Below, piece after piece: positions 1-8,300 of a DNA stretch of 64,000 nt (the stretch's first letter is position 1; the number at the start of each line of letters is the position of its first letter). Source of the stretch: Porphyromonas loveana. GTDB taxonomy: Bacteria > Bacteroidota > Bacteroidia > Bacteroidales > Porphyromonadaceae. The stretch is from positions 1 through 64,000 of the forward strand of contig NZ_QEKY01000009.1 of the NCBI RefSeq assembly GCF_003096695.1, written 5' to 3'. Under the pieces are notes generated by a model. That model did no database searches. It saw only the letters and a list, made by a program, of their open reading frames with translations, and was not told the origin of the DNA. Made by a program: the position numbers and the translations under genes.

Positions 1-11
1 TTTTAATCATA

Positions 12-57
12 AAATCTGCAAGTTTTCTGCTATGAAGATAAGAAAACTTGCAGATTT
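12..57. terminator. 17-bp perfect inverted repeat at window edge
   Basis: Arms at 12-28 and 41-57 are perfect reverse complements of 17 bases around a 12-base loop. This could be an intrinsic terminator for a gene lying left of the window, although no strong T-run follows on either strand. The stretch 58-300 holds no convincing gene; it has a weaker GC hairpin followed by a T-rich run around 224-270. Confidence 0.5.
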
Positions 58-300
58 AGCAAAGATATTCGCAAACTAATTTGCTGAATATCAGAAATTA
101 AAACGAATTTTAAGGGACGACTAATTAGTCTCCCCCACTGTCTCATGGGGAACAATCATCCTCGCTAACAAGACAAATCTCCCCGAAAGAAGATCTCAAC
201 AACTGGTTTAGGACAAAGGCTGCAGGCACACACTAATTATTTTTTGGTGTTCCTGCGGTCTTTCTTTTTGTAGTTCCTACCATTTCGTTATTCCTTTGTT

Positions 301-308
301 TACCTTTG
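301..308 (+). promoter_or_regulatory. Bacteroidetes -7 box (TAnnTTTG) upstream of the NagB/LmbE gene
   Basis: TACCTTTG matches the Bacteroidetes housekeeping -7 consensus and lies 33 bases before the ATG. No good TTTG -33 element is seen at the usual 19-21 base spacing, so the call rests on the -7 box and its position. Confidence 0.45.
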
Positions 309-341
309 TAGAAGTATGCATCTGTAATAACGACTACAAAT

Positions 342-2333
342 ATGAGATTGGATTTGAGTTCGTCGATTTCTCTTTCGGAAATCCCCAAACAGTATTACCG
401 TCCCCAAAATACATACGAGGAGACCCTGCTCCGTCGGTTCGAGAACATCCCGACCAATATCTACCGCACCAACGAAGAAGCGGCCGAAGTACTCGCTGAT
501 GAAATAGCCAAGGAGATCCGCGACTTCCAAGAGAAGCGTAAATATTATACGCTGGCTCTCTCAGGTGGGGTCTCTCCCGTCATCGTCTATGAGATGCTGA
601 TCCGCAAACATCGCGAAGAGGGACTCAGCTTCCGCAATGTCATTGTATTCGCCGTATTCGAGTACTATCCTCCCGTAAGTGAGAACCTCGGATGTATGGC
701 CAAATTGCGTCAGGACTTTCTTGACCACATCGACATCCTCCCCGAGAACATCATCGCTCCCGATGTCTATGCCTCACAAGAAGATCTGGTGCAAGCCTGC
801 CACGACTACGAGGCCAAGATAGACAACCTCGGCGGCATCCGGCACATGCTGCTCGGCATAGGTTCGGGCGGCAGTATAGCCTTCAACAGCCCGGGTACCC
901 ACCCCAATACATACACCCGCCTTGTCGTTCTGGGCCACACGGAGCATAACGATGCACTGACGATTTTCAGTTCGCATGACACCATCCCTCCCTCAGCCAT
1001 CAGCATGGGGATAGCTACGATACAGAAGGCGCATAAAGTGACGCTCCTCGCATGGGGCGAGAGCAAAGCCGATGCCATAGCCAAAGCCATCGAAGGAAAG
1101 ATAAGCGACGCTTCTCCGGCTTCGTACTTACAGCTCCACCGCAATGCCACCATTCTGTTGGATCTCTCGGCTTCGTCCCTCCTGACCCGCATCCACCACC
1201 CGTGGTTGGTGACCAATTGTATCTGGAACAAGCAACTGATCCGCCGTGCCGTGGTCAATCTATGCCAAATAACCGGCAAACCCATCCTCAAGCTGACCAA
1301 TAAGGACTATACGGAGAATGGCTTGGGCGAACTGCTCGCCCGTTACGGTTCAGCCTATGAAGTGAATATCAAGCTCTTCAACGACATACAACACACCATT
1401 ACGGGCTGGCCCGGTGGCAAGCCCAATGCCGATGACAGCAGCCGTCCCGAACGCGCACTCCCCTATCCCAAGCGTGTCGTTATCTTCAGCCCCCACCCCG
1501 ACGACGATGTGATTTCCATGGGAGGTACCTTCAGCAAATTGGTCAGACAGGGACACGATGTCCATGTGGCCTATCAGACTTCGGGCAACATTGCCGTGGG
1601 AGACGAAGAAGTCATCCGCTACGTATCCTATTTGCGCAACGTATGCCGCCAATACGGCATGGAGGACAGCCCCATCCTACAGAAAGCCGAGGAGGTGCGC
1701 GACTTTCTCATGCACAAGAAAGTAGAGGGGGAGCCTGAGCAGGAAGATGTACGCTTCATGAAGGGAACGATCAGACGGGAAGAAGCACGCACGGCATGCC
1801 GCCACATTGGTTTGGCCGAGGACCACATCCACTTCCTCGATCTTCCTTTCTACGAAACCGGATTGATCAAGAAGAATCCCCTATCCGAGGCGGATGCAGA
1901 GATCGTCCTCGCACTCCTCAGAGAGATCCGCCCGCATCAGGTATTCGTTGCCGGCGATTTGGCCGATCCACACGGCACACACCGCGTTTGCCTCAATGCC
2001 ATCCTCGCAGCCATAGACGAGATCAAGGAAGAGCCGTGGTTCCGAGATGATTGTCGCGTATGGATGTATCGTGGTGCATGGGCGGAATGGGAGATGGACT
2101 ATATAGAGATGGCTGTGCCGATGAGTCCGGACGAACTCCGCTTCAAGCGCAACAGCATCCTCAAGCACCAATCTCAGATGGAGTCTGCCCCCTTCCTCGG
2201 CGACGACGAACGACTCTTCTGGCAGCGAGCCGAAGACCGCAATAGGCAGACGGCCTCGCTCTATGAGAAACTGGGATTGGCATCCTACGAGGCTATTGAG
2301 GCATTCGTACAGTACAAGCCCATCAGCGAATAA
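342..2333 (+). CDS. NagB-like (degenerate) / LmbE-PIG-L deacetylase fusion protein
   Basis: A 663-residue cytoplasmic protein with two domains. Residues about 45-290 align with glucosamine-6-phosphate deaminase (NagB). Residues about 380-640 are a LmbE/PIG-L N-acetylglucosaminyl deacetylase-like domain with the metal motif PHPDDD at about 384 and a later HGTHR motif. These fusions are widespread in Bacteroidetes and usually annotated as glucosamine-6-phosphate deaminase. However, the NagB catalytic residues are not conserved: E. coli Asp72 corresponds to Phe106, and the Asp141/His143/Glu148 segment reads GIGSGGSIAFNS, giving Gly176, Ser178 and Ser183. Deaminase activity is therefore doubtful, and the LmbE half is the more likely catalyst, perhaps on an amino-sugar conjugate. 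The gene is monocistronic, has a -7 box at 301-308, and ends at a strong bidirectional terminator shared with ferritin. Confidence 0.88.
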   Translation: MRLDLSSSISLSEIPKQYYRPQNTYEETLLRRFENIPTNIYRTNEEAAEVLADEIAKEIRDFQEKRKYYTLALSGGVSPVIVYEMLIRKHREEGLSFRNVIVFAVFEYYPPVSENLGCMAKLRQDFLDHIDILPENIIAPDVYASQEDLVQACHDYEAKIDNLGGIRHMLLGIGSGGSIAFNSPGTHPNTYTRLVVLGHTEHNDALTIFSSHDTIPPSAISMGIATIQKAHKVTLLAWGESKADAIAKAIEGKISDASPASYLQLHRNATILLDLSASSLLTRIHHPWLVTNCIWNKQLIRRAVVNLCQITGKPILKLTNKDYTENGLGELLARYGSAYEVNIKLFNDIQHTITGWPGGKPNADDSSRPERALPYPKRVVIFSPHPDDDVISMGGTFSKLVRQGHDVHVAYQTSGNIAVGDEEVIRYVSYLRNVCRQYGMEDSPILQKAEEVRDFLMHKKVEGEPEQEDVRFMKGTIRREEARTACRHIGLAEDHIHFLDLPFYETGLIKKNPLSEADAEIVLALLREIRPHQVFVAGDLADPHGTHRVCLNAILAAIDEIKEEPWFRDDCRVWMYRGAWAEWEMDYIEMAVPMSPDELRFKRNSILKHQSQMESAPFLGDDERLFWQRAEDRNRQTASLYEKLGLASYEAIEAFVQYKPISE

Positions 2334-2395
2334 CGACAGGGGGTGTCAGAAAGGGCGAACCGTTACATAGCATCCATCCCTTTCCCCAAAAACCA

Positions 2396-2436
2396 AAAGC
2401 GGCTGTGTCAAAGTTTTGACACAGCCGCTCTTATTT
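2396..2436. terminator. Bidirectional intrinsic terminator between converging genes
   Basis: Perfect 15-bp arms at 2398-2412 and 2415-2429, flanked by A-rich sequence on the left and T-rich on the right, sit between the converging NagB/LmbE gene and ferritin gene. It can terminate both transcripts. Confidence 0.85.
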
Positions 2437-2461
2437 TACGGCAATTCCTTTGCCGGAATGC

Positions 2462-2944
2462 TTATCGCTTGGCGAGCTGATGATCGATGAAGATCAGGTT
2501 CTGCTCTCCGGACATGCGGATCATCTCCACAATCTCAGAAGCAGTAGCTTCTTCTTCTACCTGCTCACGGATATACTTCCAGAAGAAATCCTGCGAAGCC
2601 ATGTCCTTTGCTGTGGCAGCGACTTTCACTACGTTTTCAATCATTTCAGAGACCTTACATTCATGGTCATATACCTGCTGGAATACTTCCAGAGCCGAAG
2701 CAAATTTCTGAGGGACAGCATCGATAGCACCGATCTTTACTTCACCGCCACGCTTGAGAAGGTAATCCATCATATCATAGGCATGCTCCATCTCTTCCAT
2801 ACTTTGCTTCTTGAGCCAGTTGGCAAAACCATTATACCCTGCATGTGCAAAGTGCACAGACATAGACAGATAGAGATTGGAAGACCACATTTCGGCATTG
2901 ATTTGCTCGTTGATCGCTTTTACTACAGTTTCTTTCAGTTTCAT
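2462..2944 (-). CDS. ftn: Ferritin (non-haem, FtnA type)
   Basis: A 160-residue bacterial ferritin that stores iron as a ferric core in a 24-mer shell in the cytoplasm. Ferroxidase ligands are visible one position later than in E. coli FtnA numbering: Glu18, Glu51 and His54 (EMEH), Glu95 and Gln128. The length is normal for the family. P. gingivalis is known to have one ferritin supporting growth under iron limitation; the Asn/Glu pattern here fits that protein. The gene faces the NagB/LmbE gene and shares its terminator. The upstream sequence contains a short CGGG/CCCG hairpin in the leader, but no clear TTTG/TAnnTTTG pair was found. Confidence 0.96.
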   Translation of the reverse strand: MKLKETVVKAINEQINAEMWSSNLYLSMSVHFAHAGYNGFANWLKKQSMEEMEHAYDMMDYLLKRGGEVKIGAIDAVPQKFASALEVFQQVYDHECKVSEMIENVVKVAATAKDMASQDFFWKYIREQVEEEATASEIVEMIRMSGEQNLIFIDHQLAKR

Positions 2945-3411
2945 TGTTTATCGTTTATTAAGTCGGGCTTTCAATCCCGATGGTTGCTTTCTCTTATACC
3001 AAAAACAAGGTATGCATGCTTTTGTTCATTCGGCTGCATTTGTTGTCTCAGAATGAAGTCGGCGGCAGAGAAACAATATAATCGATGCAGCATCTTTACC
3101 TCTCTATCGCTAAGGCAATTAAGCATTTAATTGGTACAAGGAGCCTCTAGACAAATGAAAATACAGTTTTATCTTGCTCTTCCTTAGAGGTTTATGAGCT
3201 TGTACCGCAAAGCTTAGCTCTCAGTCTGTCAATCTTATTTCTGATGGTATTGTCTATAAATCAACTGATTACAATACCTCCCATTTGTTTGTAGCACGCT
3301 TGCTCACTACAAAAGTACCCATTTCGGAGCATACAGCAGCAATGCTGTGTAAGAAAAACACTCTGTATCCTTATTTTTATTGCAACAATCGTAATAGTGA
3401 GATTAAAGGTG
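2945..3411. other. Intergenic region without recognised gene
   Basis: This stretch between ferritin and the HipB-like gene holds only ORFs without family resemblance or plausible codon use. It is AT-rich and probably carries the ferritin promoter at its left end and the hipBA promoter at its right end. It also marks the left border of the accessory island. Confidence 0.5.
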
Positions 3412-3419
3412 TATATTTG
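3412..3419 (+). promoter_or_regulatory. -7 box for hipBA-like operon
   Basis: TATATTTG fits TAnnTTTG and lies 25 bases before the HipB-like ATG. The -33 element is weak. HipB-family antitoxins usually repress their own promoter, so an operator is expected here, but no clear palindrome is seen. Confidence 0.45.
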
Positions 3420-3443
3420 CATATTATATGATGTATTGAAGAT

Positions 3444-3764
3444 ATGGCAAAGAATACAATGGGGACTAAGTTGCCTCGAAAGCTTGAGCAGAAGATGCAG
3501 ATTGTGGGAGAACAAATCAAGTTAGCCCGCCTGCGTCGTAATCTTAGCGTGGCACAGATTGCCGAGCGTGCCACTTGCTCCCCTTTGACCGTCTCTCGTA
3601 TTGAGAAGGGGTCTCCTACTGTATCTATTGGGATCTACCTGCGGGTACTCTATGCCTTGCAACTCGAAGATGATATCCTTCTCATCGCCAAAGACGATGA
3701 ACTGGGACGTCGCCTGCAGGACCTCTCGCTCATCAATCGCCGTCGTGCCTCTAAGAAGGAGTAA
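3444..3764 (+). CDS. hipB: XRE-family helix-turn-helix antitoxin (HipB-like)
   Basis: A 106-residue protein with an HTH_3/XRE domain at about residues 20-78; the recognition segment reads CSPLTVSRIEKG. It is followed three bases later by a HipA kinase, which is the standard HipB-HipA arrangement. By family knowledge HipB binds operators in its own promoter and neutralises HipA. The C-terminus is basic (RRRASKKE). The start is chosen because a TAnnTTTG box lies just upstream and the HTH is complete. Confidence 0.85.
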   Translation: MAKNTMGTKLPRKLEQKMQIVGEQIKLARLRRNLSVAQIAERATCSPLTVSRIEKGSPTVSIGIYLRVLYALQLEDDILLIAKDDELGRRLQDLSLINRRRASKKE

Positions 3765-3767
3765 ACT

Positions 3768-5036
3768 ATGCAGAAATTACTGGTATATGCTGACTTTGAT
3801 TGGCTGAAAGAGCCAACGCTTGTAGGGGAGTTGAGCTATGAGTCTCTACGTGGCGCAGACAGTTACGGCTTTCGCTTCGACGATGAATGGCTACGTACGC
3901 AGGGAGGATTATTTTTGAGTGCAGACCTGAATAACTATTCGGGCGTGCAATACACGAGAGGAGATAATGATATTTTCGGATGCTTTTCGGACGCTTTACC
4001 CGATAGATGGGGGCGCACATTACTTAATCGCAGAGAGCAGATTTTAGCACAAGAGGAGAAGCGTCCGCTTCGTCGTCTTACTTCCTTTGATTACCTCTTG
4101 GGTATTGATGATTATTCCCGAATGGGAGGTTTCCGTTTCAAAGAAAGTGTAGATGCTGACTTCATAAATAGTTCTCCGACATTGAGGATTCCACCCTTGG
4201 CTGATATTCGTGTATTGGAAGCAGCAAGCAAAGAGTTAGAGCTCAGTGAGGAGCGAAACGAACTTCCCGATAAGAGATGGATTGCACAGCTGATTCAACC
4301 GGGAACTTCACTGGGAGGAGCACGCCCCAAGGCTAGTGTGAGGGATACCGATGACTCTTTGTGCATTGCAAAGTTCCCCTCTCGTAAGGATGATTATGAT
4401 GCCGAGTTGTGGGAACATCTCTGCCACTTGCTGGCCAAAAAGGCTGGGATTACTGTGGCTGATACAAGAGTACTGCAAACCTCAGAGGCTTATCACACCC
4501 TAATCTCCAAACGCTTTGATAGAACAGAACAAGGGAAACGCATCCACTTCGCCTCGGCTATGACGCTCCTTGGATTGCACGATGGAGATAATGCCATGAA
4601 TGGTTACGGCTACTTGGATATTGTAGATTTTATCATTCGTCACTGTACAGATGTAGAGGGTAATCTCAGAGAATTATATCGTCGTGTTGCGTTCAATATC
4701 TGTATAGGCAATAGTGATGATCATTTCAGAAATCACGGCTTCTTACTTACGCCCAAAGGCTGGACACTATCCCCTGCTTACGATATAAATCCAACACTAA
4801 ATAAGCATCAGAGCCTATTGGTTAGTGCTACTTCTAACGAGGCAGACCTATCACTCCTTAGAGATGCCTCAGAGGAATATATGCTGAGCAGAGAAACTGC
4901 CGATACTATTATTGGGGGAGTGTGTGCAGCCCTGAAAGATTGGTCATCCTTGGCTACTCGACTAGGAATAACCAAGCGAGAAATAGCCATCTTCGCAGAT
5001 CGTTGGCAACTTTCGGCACGCCTTAATCCCCAATAA
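3768..5036 (+). CDS. hipA: HipA-family serine/threonine kinase toxin
   Basis: A 422-residue HipA-like protein. It has the HipA N-terminal couple domain (about 15-110), a glycine-rich ATP-loop region GTSLGGARPKASV, an AKFPS Lys-containing strand, ISKRFDR, a catalytic-loop motif GNSDDHFRNH (about 313-322), and a metal-binding SPAYDIN motif near 335. In E. coli, HipA phosphorylates glutamyl-tRNA synthetase Glu-tRNA ligase to cause persistence; the target here is unknown. The catalytic residues look intact, so it is likely active. It forms an operon with the XRE gene upstream and is the first module of the accessory island. Confidence 0.92.
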   Translation: MQKLLVYADFDWLKEPTLVGELSYESLRGADSYGFRFDDEWLRTQGGLFLSADLNNYSGVQYTRGDNDIFGCFSDALPDRWGRTLLNRREQILAQEEKRPLRRLTSFDYLLGIDDYSRMGGFRFKESVDADFINSSPTLRIPPLADIRVLEAASKELELSEERNELPDKRWIAQLIQPGTSLGGARPKASVRDTDDSLCIAKFPSRKDDYDAELWEHLCHLLAKKAGITVADTRVLQTSEAYHTLISKRFDRTEQGKRIHFASAMTLLGLHDGDNAMNGYGYLDIVDFIIRHCTDVEGNLRELYRRVAFNICIGNSDDHFRNHGFLLTPKGWTLSPAYDINPTLNKHQSLLVSATSNEADLSLLRDASEEYMLSRETADTIIGGVCAALKDWSSLATRLGITKREIAIFADRWQLSARLNPQ

Positions 5037-5109
5037 TAGCCCCGAAAAGGGATATTACAGCTCGAGAATCACTATATTTGCTACTGATAAGGTATAAGTT
5101 GGTTTTGAA

Positions 5110-5334
5110 ATGGAAGCAAGGACAATCATAGCGAAATATGTCAAAGAGATGCGTAAGAAGAATAAACTGACGCAAGTAGACCTCTCTGAGAAAGCAGGCG
5201 TAGGGCTACGCTTCGTGAGAGAGTTGGAGCAGGGCAAGACTACACTTCGCCTTGATAAGGTCAATAAAGTCTTCGAACTCTTTGGTTCGGAGTGTGGTCC
5301 TGTGCCGATGAAACGAGAAGGAGATGAATTATGA
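5110..5334 (+). CDS. Small XRE-family regulator coupled to the type ISP enzyme
   Basis: A 74-residue single-domain HTH protein of the Y4mF/HipB-like type (residues about 8-62, with the VDLSEKAGVGLRFVRELEQG helix-turn-helix). This subfamily normally precedes a HipA gene; here it lies after hipA and overlaps the ATG of the restriction-modification gene by four bases (ATGA). The coupling suggests it acts as a controller protein for the RM enzyme, or that it is the orphaned antitoxin of a lost HipA. Function as a controller is inference. Confidence 0.8.
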   Translation: MEARTIIAKYVKEMRKKNKLTQVDLSEKAGVGLRFVRELEQGKTTLRLDKVNKVFELFGSECGPVPMKREGDEL

Positions 5335-8300
5335 AACTTCCAATAAGACAATCGATGAATACGATAAAAGATATTCTCTCTCACTTCAGAGACAAGTCCT
5401 TTACTGAAAAGAATAAGGGGACACAATTTGAGCGTTTGATGCGTGCTTGGCTACGTACCGATGCTCGTTACGCTAACCTTTTTGAAACAGTCTGGCTGTG
5501 GGAGGAATTTCCCTCTCGTTCCGACTTTGGCGGCAAGGACACAGGTATTGACCTCGTCGCTAAAACGCACGTAGGCGATTACTGGGCTATCCAGTGCAAG
5601 TGCTATGCTGAGGATGCTGTCATCGATAAGCCTTCGGTGGACTCTTTTTTGGCAACCTCAAGTAGAACATTTGCCAATGAGGTAACATTTGCTCAAACTT
5701 CGTTTGCACACCGTCTATGGATTGCTACGACTAACCATTGGGGTGCAAATGCCGAAGAGGCAATCCAAAATCAGAACCCACCCGTCTCTCGTGTCAATCT
5801 CTACGACCTTGACCACTCTTCGGTAGATTGGAGCAAGCTCTTCCAAGGATTGGAGGGGAAAGAAGCTCTGTCAGAGAAGAAACAGCTGCGAGAGCATCAG
5901 CGTGAAGCCCTGAGAACGGCACACGAACATTTTGCGAGCAACGACCGAGGCAAGCTCGTGATGGCTTGCGGTACGGGTAAGACCTTTACTTCGCTTAAAC
6001 TCATTGAACAGGAACTCTCGGGTAAGGGGCTTGTGCTTTTCCTTGTGCCTAGCATTGCTCTGCTCGGTCAATCGCTAAATGATTGGATGGGCGATGCTGA
6101 GCATCCTATTAAGGCTGTATGTATCTGTTCCGATGGTCGTGCCTCACGTAAAATCAAACGAGGTAATAATAACGACGATCTGGAGAATTCTGTCGTGGAC
6201 TTGGCTTTGCCTGCTTCGACAAATACCAAGTATATTGTGCGGCAGCTCCAAGCATGCCAGAAGCATGAGGGGCTGACGGTCGTATTCTCCACTTATCAGA
6301 GTATCGATGTCATTGCCGAGGCTCAAGAGGCTATTCTGAAGGAGACGAAGGGGGCGTTTGGTGTATTCGACTTCATTGTTTGTGACGAAGCTCACCGCAC
6401 CACAGGCGTGAAACTCTCTTCTAAGGACGAAAGCAACTTCACCAAAGTCCACAACAACGACTTCATTCAAGGGCACAAGCGTCTATATATGACAGCTACA
6501 CCTCGCCTCTATGGAGAGAGTGCCAAGATTAAAGCGAGCAAGAACGATTGCATTCTCTGCTCGATGGACAATGAAGACATCTACGGTAAAGAATTCTATC
6601 GTGTGAACTTCTCCTATGCAGTACAGAACGGTATTTTGACGGATTACAAGGTGCTGGTCTTAACCGTATCGGAGGATATGATACCTGCCGAGCTGATGGA
6701 GCAGGTGAAGGATACCGATGCTAAAGAGCTAAACTATGATGATACAGGTCGCCTGATTGGTGTCATCAATGGGCTCTCAAAGAAGATACTTGGCGACAAG
6801 GGTGTTACTTGGGAATCTGACCCACGCCTCATGCGTCGAGCCCTTGCCTTTACGCATAAGATTGGACACGCAGATGAGCCAGGTACATCTCGCAACATTG
6901 AGCATGTCTTACCTCGCATCTCCGAAATTTATAACGAAAGCTTGCCTGAAGACGAGCGTACAGACGTAGTCCACATCACCGCTCGCCACGTTGACGGCGG
7001 CATGGGAGCTACAGAGCGTAATGCAGCCTTGGCGTGGCTCGCAGAGGAGGCTACCGACCCTCAAGAGTGCCGTGTCGTAACGAATGTGCGCTGTCTCTCC
7101 GAGGGGGTCGATGTGCCAGCTCTCGATGCTGTACTCTTCCTCTCGGCTCGTAACTCGCAGGTCGATGTGGTGCAGAGCGTAGGGCGTGTGATGCGTTCTT
7201 TCCGTCGTGGTCAGGTCGATGAGAAGAAATATGGTTATATCATTATCCCCGTTATCGTTCCTGAGGGGACAAGTCCTGAAGATGCTCTCAATGACAACAC
7301 TTCGTTCTCTGTCGTATGGGATATATTGAATGCTCTGCGTTCGCACGATGACCATTTCAATGCCCACGTCAATACGATTGCCCTCAATAAAGATAAAGGA
7401 AGCAAGGTAACGGTTGGCTTGCCTGGTTTGGGCCAAACAGGTCTTGGGCAAAGCTCGCTCGCTGGCGACAGCAACGACACTCAAGACGCACAGCAACTAT
7501 CTCATCAGGAGATTGCCAAGCAACTTGAACTACAATTTGGCTCTACACAATCGGGTATTTATGCCAAGCTCGTAGAAAAGTGTGGAGACCGCCTCTATTG
7601 GGAAAACTGGGCTGCCGAGGTGGGCGAGATTACCAAGAAATACATTGCCCGCATCTCTCGCCTTGTGGAAAGCGAAGGGGGTAAATATAGAAAGGAGTTT
7701 GAAGAGTTTGTCAAAACGCTACAGCACAATCTAAATCCAGGTATCCATGCAGAGCAATGTATTGAAATGCTTGCTCAGCACCTTATTACTCGTCCTGTAT
7801 TTGAGGCTCTCTTCTCAGATTATCAGTTTGTCAGCAACAACTCTATTTCTGCTTCTATGCAGATGATGATAGAACTACTTGAGAGCGAAGCTGTGGACAA
7901 AGACCTCACGGCTTTGGAAGCATTCTATGAATCGGTGCGAGCTAATGTGGGCAAGATTGATAATCTTGAGGGTAAGCAAACTGTCATCAAGAACCTCTAT
8001 GAGAAGTTCTTCAAACGAGCCTTCCCCCTCACTGTAGAGAAGCTCGGTACGGTTTATACACCTCTGGAGTGTGTAGACTTCATTCTGCACTCGGTAGACG
8101 ATGTCCTCAAAAAAGAGTTTGGCTCGGCTCTGACGAATGAGCATGTGCATATCCTCGACCCCTTCACAGGAACGGGTACCTTTATCACACGCCTTTTGCA
8201 ATCGGGACTTATCCGTCCCGAGGATATGGTACGCAAATACACGCAGGAGATACACACTAATGAGATTGTGCTTTTGGCATACTATATTGCCGATGTCAAT

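Noticed and set aside
2450-3130. 226-codon ORF antisense to ferritin
   Set aside because: The ferritin frame on the other strand has all ferroxidase residues. The ORF product is rich in Phe/His/Cys without recognisable structure.
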